A stretch of DNA of 11,053 bases from Actinomycetes bacterium. Lineage in GTDB: Bacteria > Actinomycetota > Acidimicrobiia > Acidimicrobiales > RAAP-2. The position numbers and the translations under genes are program-made. The stretch's first letter is position 1; each line of letters opens with the position of its first letter. The notes under the pieces are model-generated. The model saw nothing but the letters and a program-made list of their open reading frames with translations. It did not search any database and was not told the DNA's origin. Below are positions 6,269 through 11,053 of this stretch, in pieces. The stretch covers positions 1 through 11,053 of the forward strand of contig JAJZFO010000318.1 in the NCBI GenBank assembly GCA_021805305.1. Direction: 5' to 3'.

Positions 6269-7456
6269 ATGAACGTCGTCGAGTACGTGCTGGGACTGAT
6301 GATCGTGGTGGTCACCATCACCGGCACCCTCTTCGTCCTGGTGCTCCCACGTCAACCCTTCGGCATCGAGCGATTGACGCTCCTGGTCAATCGCACGGTT
6401 CGCCTCATCTTCGTCGCCCTCTCGCGCCTCGCGACGACCTACGAGAGGAAGGACGCGATCCTGGCGCCCACCGCGCCGGTCGCCCTCTTAGGTCAGATCC
6501 TGCTCTGGGCGGCGTCGCTCATCCTGGGCTTTGGCATCATGTTGGTGCCCACGACGCATTCCCTCTGGCGCGGACTCGAGCAGGCGACGACCGCCCTGTT
6601 CACGGTGGGCACGATTCGCGAGGGTGGCGCGGCCAACGTGGGACTCGACATCTGGGCCGGCGCCACGTGGGTGATCGTCGTGGCGCTGCAGATCGCCTAC
6701 CTGCCCACGCTCTATAGCGCCTTCAGCCGTCGCGAATCCCTGGTGGCCATGCTCGAGAGTCGCGCGGGCGCCCCCGCGTGGGGCCCCGAGCTCCTGGCAC
6801 GCCACCAGTTGGTGGGCATCACCGATACGTTGCCCGACCTCTACAAGGACTGGGAACTCTGGGCCGCGGACGTCGCCGAGAGTCACAGCACCTACCCGAT
6901 CCTGTTGCTCTTTCGCTCGCCCGAGCCGTGGCTGTCGTGGCTGCTCGGACTCTTGGCCGTGCTCGACGCGGCGGCGCTGCAACTCGCCCTCTCGCCCTCG
7001 ACGGCCCCCTCGCAGGCGCGACTGTGCTTGCGCATGGGATTCACCCTGACCAATCGCATCGCCACGACCCTCGGGTGGGAGGTGAACTTCGATCCGCGCC
7101 CCGACGAGCCGATCCAGTTGTCCTACGAGGAGTTCGCCCAGGCCGTCGCCATGCTCGAGCGAAGCGGGTTCGCGCTCGAGCGCAGCGCGCAGGAGGCGTG
7201 GCCGGACTTTCACGGCTGGCGAGTCAACTACGAGGAATCGATGTACCACCTGACCGATCGCCTCATCGCGCCGCCGGCCAAATGGTCCGGCGGCCGTCGC
7301 CACCTTCGTGAGGCCGTGGTCGAACCGCATCGCCCCCCGCATCGCCACCCGGGGAGCAATCCCGACGCCACGTTCGACGAGCCATTGGCGGTCAGCTCCA
7401 CGTGGTTGTTCCACCACCGGCGCCCTACGTCAAGGCGCCGGTTGCGTCGCGAGTAA
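6269..7456 (+). CDS. Membrane protein with K+-channel-like pore region and cytoplasmic domain of unknown function
   Basis: A 395-residue protein starting at an ATG with AGGAG 4 nt upstream; the frame is open further 5' but that part is low-complexity and lacks a ribosome site. A hydrophobic helix spans about 4-27 and a second about 69-93. A re-entrant-like segment SLWRGLEQATTALFTVGTIREGG (in pieces at 98-120) precedes a third helix about 128-149. TM, pore helix, TVG-containing loop, TM is the order of two-TM ion channels (PF07885-like), but the filter reads TVGT where K+ channels usually have TVGYG. After this comes a soluble domain with WGPELLARHQLVG (171-183), WAADVAESHSTYP (198-210) and LFRSPEPW (214-221), two weak hydrophobic stretches (about 221-241), and an Arg/His-rich tail. 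I recall similar uncharacterised proteins in actinobacteria but cannot name a family. It stands alone between the divergent kor operon and the MarR operon. Ion selectivity, if any, is unknown. Confidence 0.75.
   Translation: MNVVEYVLGLMIVVVTITGTLFVLVLPRQPFGIERLTLLVNRTVRLIFVALSRLATTYERKDAILAPTAPVALLGQILLWAASLILGFGIMLVPTTHSLWRGLEQATTALFTVGTIREGGAANVGLDIWAGATWVIVVALQIAYLPTLYSAFSRRESLVAMLESRAGAPAWGPELLARHQLVGITDTLPDLYKDWELWAADVAESHSTYPILLLFRSPEPWLSWLLGLLAVLDAAALQLALSPSTAPSQARLCLRMGFTLTNRIATTLGWEVNFDPRPDEPIQLSYEEFAQAVAMLERSGFALERSAQEAWPDFHGWRVNYEESMYHLTDRLIAPPAKWSGGRRHLREAVVEPHRPPHRHPGSNPDATFDEPLAVSSTWLFHHRRPTSRRRLRRE
7416..7442 (+). terminator. Strong hairpin inside the 3' end of the channel-like gene, possible terminator
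   Basis: ACCGGCGCC (7416-7424) and GGCGCCGGT (7434-7442) are perfect 9-bp inverted arms around a 9-nt loop CTACGTCAA. The hairpin ends 11 nt before the stop codon at 7454-7456 and only two T follow, so it is not a classic intrinsic terminator. Its position just upstream of the MarR promoter suits insulation of the two units, or a transcript-stability element. Confidence 0.4.
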
Positions 7457-7486
7457 TGCGCGCCGTCGCGGTGCGCCGGGGGACAT

Positions 7487-7510
7487 AATTTGTAACACTT
7501 GTTACGAATT
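7487..7510. promoter_or_regulatory. 24-bp near-palindrome, probable MarR operator
   Basis: Arms AATTTGTAAC (7487-7496) and GTTACGAATT (7501-7510) match at 9 of 10 positions around the spacer ACTT. The element is AT-rich in a GC-rich setting, lies 16 bp before the MarR start, and overlaps where the -35 region would be. Size and placement suit a dimeric winged-helix repressor that controls its own operon. Which protein binds is inferred from proximity. Confidence 0.7.
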
Positions 7511-7514
7511 GGTG

Positions 7515-7520
7515 TACGAT
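7515..7520 (+). promoter_or_regulatory. Putative -10 box giving a leaderless MarR-operon transcript
   Basis: TACGAT fits TANNNT and ends 6 nt before the GTG at 7527, so the start of transcription would fall on or next to the start codon. A GTAACA hexamer (7492-7497) sits 17 bp upstream inside the palindrome and could serve as a weak -35. GGAGG at 7521-7525 is only 1 nt from the GTG, too close to work as a normal ribosome site for it. Confidence 0.45.
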
Positions 7521-7526
7521 GGAGGC

Positions 7527-8054
7527 GTGAGTGACGACCTTTCGCGACGGCGCGCGACTCGCGCTCGCGGCGTCGAGCGCATCGCCCTCGAGGACAGCGC
7601 GGGCTTTCGACTGAGCCGCCTGGCGCGCGTGCGACGAGACCGCTGGGCCGCGCAGTTGCGCGCTCTGGGTCTGACCCCACCACAAGCGGCCGTCCTGCGC
7701 GCGACGCGCGACCACCGCGGCCAGGCGCTGCGCGCACTGGCGCGCACGCTCAACACCGACGCGATGTCGGTGAAACGATGCGTCGACGAACTCGAGGGCC
7801 GCGGCTGGCTCGTCACGTCACCGCGGGCCGATGACCGCCGGGTGCGCGTGGTCGACCTGACCGCCCAGGGTGAGCGACTCATGGGCGACCTCGACGAGAT
7901 CGCCTACGTCCAGGAGAGGAATCTGCGTGACCAGTTCTCTCACGCGCAGTACGAGTCGCTGATCGCGGCGATCACCACCCTCGAGCTCGCCGAGGGGATC
8001 GACAGCGACGAGTCGCGAAGCGATGACGACGAAGGAGCAAAGGAGGAACCGTGA
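7527..8054 (+). CDS. MarR-family transcriptional regulator
   Basis: A 175-residue protein with a typical MarR length and a winged helix-turn-helix: LTPPQAAVLRAT (49-60), LRALARTLNTDAMSVKRCVDELEGRG (in pieces at 68-93) as the helices, and the wing ADDRRVRVVDLT (101-112) with the conserved D-R-R pattern. The flanking helices (about 22-46 and 115-155) would form the dimer interface and ligand pocket; the tail is acidic. GTG at 7527 is chosen because it is the last start before the conserved region and lies at the presumed transcription start; an upstream reading from 7308 runs through the previous gene and the operator. It most likely represses this operon through the palindrome at 7487-7510 and is released by a small-molecule ligand, probably a substrate of the methyltransferase or exporter. 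Its TGA overlaps the methyltransferase GTG (GTGA), so the genes are translationally coupled. Confidence 0.9.
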   Translation: MSDDLSRRRATRARGVERIALEDSAGFRLSRLARVRRDRWAAQLRALGLTPPQAAVLRATRDHRGQALRALARTLNTDAMSVKRCVDELEGRGWLVTSPRADDRRVRVVDLTAQGERLMGDLDEIAYVQERNLRDQFSHAQYESLIAAITTLELAEGIDSDESRSDDDEGAKEEP

Positions 8055-8671
8055 GCGACGACCAGCACCCAGAAGGTCCCGGCCCGCAGTGGGACCGACA
8101 CTACGAGGAACACGGCTGGTCCGCCGTGCCCGACGAGACCCTCGTGGAGTTGGTCGCGCCCCTGACCCCGGGTCGCGCCCTCGACCTGGGGTGCGGCACG
8201 GGGCGCAACGCGCTCTGGCTCGCGCGTATCGGCTGGACCGTGACGGGGGTCGACGCCTCGCGGGTGGGACTCGAGATGGCCACCGAGCAGGCCAACCGTG
8301 AGGCACTCGCCCTGCACACGGTGCGCGCCGACCTCCTGGAGTACGTGCCCGCGGCGTCGGCCTACGACCTCGTCGTGGTCGCCAACATCCATCTCAGCCC
8401 GAGCGAGCGCGACGGGTTCTTCGCGCGAGCCGCCGCGGCCGTGAGGCCCGGTGGCCACCTCTACGTCGTCGGCCACCACGTGGACGCCCTGGGCATCTCG
8501 GGTCCGCCGTCGCGTGACCGGCTCTTCGAGGAGTCGTTCTTCCGCGACCGCTTCGGTGGATTCACCACCGAGGTCCTCGAACGCCGCGAGATGCGCTCGG
8601 ACACGGGCGACACCGAGGACGTGGTGGTGCTGGTGTGGGCGCGACGCGACGAGGGGGAGACGACCCGATGA
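8051..8671 (+). CDS. Class I SAM-dependent methyltransferase
   Basis: A 206-residue cytoplasmic enzyme with a Rossmann-like SAM fold. Motif I is ALDLGCGTGRNALWLA (43-58), with the acidic end of strand 2 in VTGVDAS (64-70), an AD near the adenine pocket (VRADLLE, 91-97), YDLVVVANIHLS (105-116) and a post-motif VRPGGHLYVVGHH (131-143). This is the small stand-alone type related to TehB/thiopurine-like methyltransferases, often acting on small molecules; the acceptor cannot be read from the sequence. Start GTG at 8051 has AGGAGG (8041-8046) 4 nt upstream and overlaps the MarR stop. The stop TGA overlaps the exporter ATG as ATGA. Between a MarR regulator and an exporter, modification of a toxic or bioactive compound before export is the most likely role. 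It is not obviously an rRNA methyltransferase: no RNA-binding domain is visible. Confidence 0.88.
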   Translation: MSDDQHPEGPGPQWDRHYEEHGWSAVPDETLVELVAPLTPGRALDLGCGTGRNALWLARIGWTVTGVDASRVGLEMATEQANREALALHTVRADLLEYVPAASAYDLVVVANIHLSPSERDGFFARAAAAVRPGGHLYVVGHHVDALGISGPPSRDRLFEESFFRDRFGGFTTEVLERREMRSDTGDTEDVVVLVWARRDEGETTR

Positions 8672-10203
8672 GCGACGTCAGCCCCAGCGCGCCTCCCGCC
8701 CCCGGCCGGACCGTTCCCACCCACGAGCGCCACGCGCTCGCGCTCGCGGTGATCGCGGCCGCGCAGTTGATGGTGATGCTCGACCTCACCATCACCAACG
8801 TGGCGTTACCCTCGATCCAGAGCAGTCTGCACTTCTCGACGACGAATCTGACGTGGGTCATCGACGCCTACGTCCTGGTCTTTGGGGGACTGCTACTCCT
8901 TGGGGGGCGCACCGGCGACATCTTTGGACGACGGCGCATGTTCTTCATCGGCATCGGGCTCTTCGCCCTCGCCTCGCTGCTCGGTGGGGTGGCGACGTCC
9001 CAGGGGCTCCTCGTCGCCGCGCGCGCACTCCAGGGCGTGGGCGCGGCGATCGCCTCGCCGACCGCGCTGGCGCTGATCGCGGTGACGTTCCCCGAAGGGG
9101 GCGAGCGCAACCGCGCCATGGCCGTCTACGCCGCGATGACCGCGGCCGGCGGCGCCCTGGGCCTGATCCTGGGCGGCGCCCTGGTCGAGGCGGCGTCGTG
9201 GCGCTGGGTGTTCTTCGTCAACGTCCCCATCGGACTCGTCGTCATGGCGGCCACCCCCTACGTGTTGCCGCGCATCGACGGTCACGGTGGACGTCTCGAC
9301 GTCCCCGGCGCCGTCACGGTGTCGGGCGCGGTGGCGCTGCTCGTCTACGGCTTGGTGCACGCGCCCACGGCGGGTTGGGGCGCGCCCGGCACGCTGGGCG
9401 CCTTCGCGGCGGCGGCGGTGTTGCTCGTGGTCTTCGCGGTGGTGGAACGGCGCAGCGCGCAGCCACTGATCCCGCCGCACTTCCTGCGTCATCGCAATCG
9501 CGCGGGGGGCTACGTCACGATGATGCTGATCGGCGCCTCCATGCTCTCGCTGTTGTTCTTCTTGACCCAGTTCCTCCAGGAGCAGATGCACTACAGCTCC
9601 CTGCGTGCGGGCGTGTCGTACCTGCCGGTGCCGATCATGGTGGCCTCGACCAGCGTGTTCCTCTCGCGAAAGATCAAGCGCTACGGGGTGAGGGTCTTCT
9701 TGACCGTCGGACCGCTGCTCGTCGCGCTGGGCATCCTCTGGGCGTCGTTCCTCACGCCGACCTCGAACTACTGGCACGTCCTGGGACCGTTGGTCACCTT
9801 CGGACTGGGGATGGGTTTCTCCTTCGTCCCCCTGACGCTCAACGCCGTCTCCTCGGTGCAGAACCACGAGCAGGGACTGGCGTCGTCGTTGCTCAACACC
9901 TCCCAACAGATCGGTGGTTCGCTGGGCCTAGCGGTGCTGGTGACGGTCTCGGCGACGGTGCGGACCCACCAGCTCGCCCAGTCCGCCTCGCCTGCGGCGG
10001 CGCAGTCGCAGATCGACGCAAGCGTGCAGGGGTTCCACGCCGCCCTGCGCGTGGGGGCGCTGAGCTCCTTGCTCGCCTTCATCACCGCACTGCTCGTGGT
10101 GCGAGCGCCGCGTCCCCACGTCGGCGCCTCGAGCGACGTGCCGCCCGCACCCGCGCCCACACCGGGACCGGGACAGGGACAGGGACCGGGACGGCACCTC
10201 TAG
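8668..10203 (+). CDS. DHA2-type (14-TM) MFS drug/metabolite exporter
   Basis: A 511-residue inner-membrane transporter of the EmrB/QacA type, presumably a proton antiporter. Visible signatures: VMLDLTITNVALPSI (36-50, motif D1 in TM1), WVIDAYVL (63-70), GRTGDIFGRRR (80-90, motif A), ARALQGVGAAIASPTALALI (118-137), the motif C region GGALGLILGG (161-170) with Leu where many antiporters have Pro, and SWRWVFFVNVPIGL (177-190). A loop with AQPLIPPHF (264-272) splits the halves, NHEQGLASSLLNTSQQIGGSLG (in pieces at 399-420) marks TM13, and the last helix is about 462-478. The tail is soluble and Pro/Gly/Gln-rich with an imperfect hexanucleotide repeat. The ATG at 8668 overlaps the methyltransferase TGA; a GGGGGAG lies about 8 nt upstream. 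Third gene of the MarR operon; the substrate is unknown and is probably the MarR ligand or its methylated form. Confidence 0.92.
   Translation: MSDVSPSAPPAPGRTVPTHERHALALAVIAAAQLMVMLDLTITNVALPSIQSSLHFSTTNLTWVIDAYVLVFGGLLLLGGRTGDIFGRRRMFFIGIGLFALASLLGGVATSQGLLVAARALQGVGAAIASPTALALIAVTFPEGGERNRAMAVYAAMTAAGGALGLILGGALVEAASWRWVFFVNVPIGLVVMAATPYVLPRIDGHGGRLDVPGAVTVSGAVALLVYGLVHAPTAGWGAPGTLGAFAAAAVLLVVFAVVERRSAQPLIPPHFLRHRNRAGGYVTMMLIGASMLSLLFFLTQFLQEQMHYSSLRAGVSYLPVPIMVASTSVFLSRKIKRYGVRVFLTVGPLLVALGILWASFLTPTSNYWHVLGPLVTFGLGMGFSFVPLTLNAVSSVQNHEQGLASSLLNTSQQIGGSLGLAVLVTVSATVRTHQLAQSASPAAAQSQIDASVQGFHAALRVGALSSLLAFITALLVVRAPRPHVGASSDVPPAPAPTPGPGQGQGPGRHL
10164..10193. repeat. Hexanucleotide repeat, five units, in the exporter 3' end
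   Basis: Units GGGACC, GGGACA, GGGACA, GGGACC, GGGACG run head to tail and encode the PGPGQGQGPG tail of the exporter. Copy-number change would lengthen or shorten the tail by two residues per unit without a frameshift. Confidence 0.8.
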
Positions 10204-10218
10204 GCGACGCGACGCGAC

Positions 10219-10246
10219 GTCGTCCGCTCGAGCCGACGGCGACGAC
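10219..10246. terminator. Weak inverted repeat in the convergent gap, tentative bidirectional terminator
   Basis: GTCGTC (10219-10224) pairs with GACGAC (10241-10246), with a GCTCGAGC palindrome (10226-10233) inside the loop. It lies in the 55-bp gap between the convergent exporter and response-regulator genes. There is no T-tract on either strand, and simple CGAC/GTCG words are frequent here, so the pairing may be chance. Confidence 0.2.
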
Positions 10247-10258
10247 GCACGTCGCCGA

Positions 10259-10927
10259 TCAGTTGGTCGTCACCAGGCCGCTCTGGTAGGCGAGTACCAC
10301 GAGTTGCGTGCGGTCACGGGTGTCGGTCTTGTTGAGGATGCGACTGACGTGGGTCTTGACGGTCGCCACGCTCATGAACAGTGCGGCGGCGATCTCGGCG
10401 TTGGACAGTCCCTGGGCGACCGCGATCATCACCTCACGCTCGCGATCGGTGAGCTCCTCGAGGGAGCGACCCGCCGGCGTCGCGCCGGGGGTCGCGGGCC
10501 GACTGGTGAACTCCTGGATGAGGCGACGCGTGACGCTCGGCGCCAGGAGCGCCTCACCACCGGCGATGACGCGGATCGCGTTCAACAGTTCCTCGGGCGG
10601 GGTGTCCTTGAGCAGGAACCCGCTGGCCCCGGCGCGCAGGGCCTCAAAGACGTACTCGTCGAGGTCGAAGGTGGTGAGCATGAGGATCCTGGTCGCCGGG
10701 TGCTCGGTCGACGCGCTGATGCGTCGCGCGGCCTCGAGGCCGTCCATCACCGGCATGCGCACGTCGAGCATGATCACGTCGGGGTGGGTCTCGTTGACGA
10801 GTCGTAACGCCTCGCTGCCGTCGCTCGCCTCGCCCACGACCTCGAGGTCGTGGGCGGAGTTGACCAGTACGCTGAATCCGGCGCGCACCAGGGCCTGGTC
10901 GTCGGCGACCACCACCCGGATGCTCAC
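10259..10927 (-). CDS. NarL/LuxR-type response regulator
   Basis: A 222-residue two-component regulator. The receiver domain (1-about 125) has the acidic pair D9/D10, the phosphoacceptor D55 in VIMLDVRMPVMDG (51-63), the T85 switch in MLTTFDLDEYV (83-93) and K107 in GFLLKDTP (103-110). After a Pro/Ala-rich linker (about 140-155) comes a LuxR-type helix-turn-helix: LEELTDREREVM (156-167), GLSNAEIAAALFMSVATVKTH (in pieces at 173-193), VSRILNKTDTRDRTQLVVLAY (in pieces at 194-214). GTG at 10927 has AGGAGG about 4 nt upstream and overlaps the kinase stop as GTGA. When phosphorylated by the adjacent kinase it should bind DNA as a dimer; targets are unknown. It converges on the MarR operon, so control of that operon is possible but not shown. 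Confidence 0.94.
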   Translation of the reverse strand: MSIRVVVADDQALVRAGFSVLVNSAHDLEVVGEASDGSEALRLVNETHPDVIMLDVRMPVMDGLEAARRISASTEHPATRILMLTTFDLDEYVFEALRAGASGFLLKDTPPEELLNAIRVIAGGEALLAPSVTRRLIQEFTSRPATPGATPAGRSLEELTDREREVMIAVAQGLSNAEIAAALFMSVATVKTHVSRILNKTDTRDRTQLVVLAYQSGLVTTN

Positions 10928-11053
10928 GACGCCTCCTGGATACGCAGTCGGGCGCTGACGACGAATCCCCCGTCGTCGCGCGCCTCGGCCCGCAGGGTGC
11001 CCCCGAAGGAGCGGGCGCGTTCGCTCATGCCGATGATGCCGTGGCCCGCGACG
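10924..11053 (-). CDS. Sensor histidine kinase, C-terminal fragment (5' part outside window)
   Basis: The minus strand is open from the window edge to a TGA at 10926-10924, giving 42 complete residues. They contain GHGIIGMSERARSFGGTL (in the first half), the G2 box of the HATPase_c domain as found in NarL-partner kinases (HisKA_3 type), followed by the usual final strand GGFVVSARLRI. Residual sequence is enough for the family but not for the sensor type. Its stop overlaps the GTG of the response regulator, making a kinase-regulator pair in one transcript. Confidence 0.88.
   Translation of the reverse strand, partial: VAGHGIIGMSERARSFGGTLRAEARDDGGFVVSARLRIQEAS

Noticed and set aside
7308..7526. 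Upstream start for the MarR gene
   Set aside because: The frame runs out of phase through the 3' end of the channel-like gene and across the operator and -10 box; MarR proteins do not have such an N-terminal extension.
8451..10289. A 612-codon plus-strand frame overlapping the methyltransferase and exporter
   Set aside because: The protein is an Arg/Gly/Ala-rich shadow in the +1 frame of two genes with full motif sets; no ribosome site and no domain.
1..11053. Search for tRNA, rRNA, CRISPR, insertion sequence, phage or toxin-antitoxin elements
   Set aside because: No cloverleaf-like or rRNA-like sequence, no spaced direct repeats, no transposase or integrase motif, and no paired inverted ends were seen by eye; a covariance-model scan was not possible here.

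Overview
The window is a strongly GC-rich bacterial stretch. Third codon positions are G/C-biased, GTG starts are common, genes join by ATGA/GTGA stop-start overlaps, and one promoter looks leaderless. With the gamma-alpha fused KorA and the KorB type seen here, this points to a high-GC actinobacterium. An acidimicrobial-type lineage is possible, but that is a guess and nothing here fixes the taxon.

Layout. At 1-156 lies the 3' end of a plus-strand membrane protein, probably an MFS exporter. It is tail to tail with a secreted PF04185-type phosphoesterase (162-1067, minus) that carries a probable Tat signal. Next comes a tight minus-strand operon, transcribed right to left: an Fe-S flavoprotein of the GltD type with two extra C-terminal [4Fe-4S] motifs (4152-5963), then korA (2269-4149) and korB (1217-2272). 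The spacings are 2 nt and an ATGA overlap. Together these look like a complete machine that oxidises a 2-oxoacid, most likely 2-oxoglutarate, to acyl-CoA and passes electrons through Fe-S clusters to FAD and NAD(P)(H), or the reverse. No separate ferredoxin gene is present.

A 305-bp divergent intergenic region (5964-6268) holds promoter-like elements for both sides and a short 18-bp tandem repeat. It leads into a plus-strand membrane protein (6269-7456) with a TM / pore-like loop / TM core resembling a K+ channel with a degenerate filter, plus a conserved-looking cytoplasmic domain of unknown function. A strong hairpin lies inside its 3' end.

From 7487 a 24-bp near-palindrome and a TANNNT -10 box precede a three-gene plus-strand operon coupled by GTGA and ATGA overlaps: a MarR regulator (7527-8054), a class I SAM-dependent methyltransferase (8051-8671) and a 14-TM DHA2-type MFS exporter (8668-10203). 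The natural reading is a drug- or metabolite-responsive modification-and-export cassette autoregulated by MarR. Convergent to it on the minus strand is a NarL/LuxR response regulator (10259-10927), coupled by GTGA to the 3' end of its histidine kinase (10924-11053, running off the window).

I saw no tRNA, rRNA, CRISPR array, insertion sequence or phage gene. Most of the window reads as ordinary chromosomal metabolism and regulation. The parts most worth a second look are the self-contained Kor/flavoprotein module, the channel-like protein, and the palindrome plus leaderless start in front of the MarR operon.
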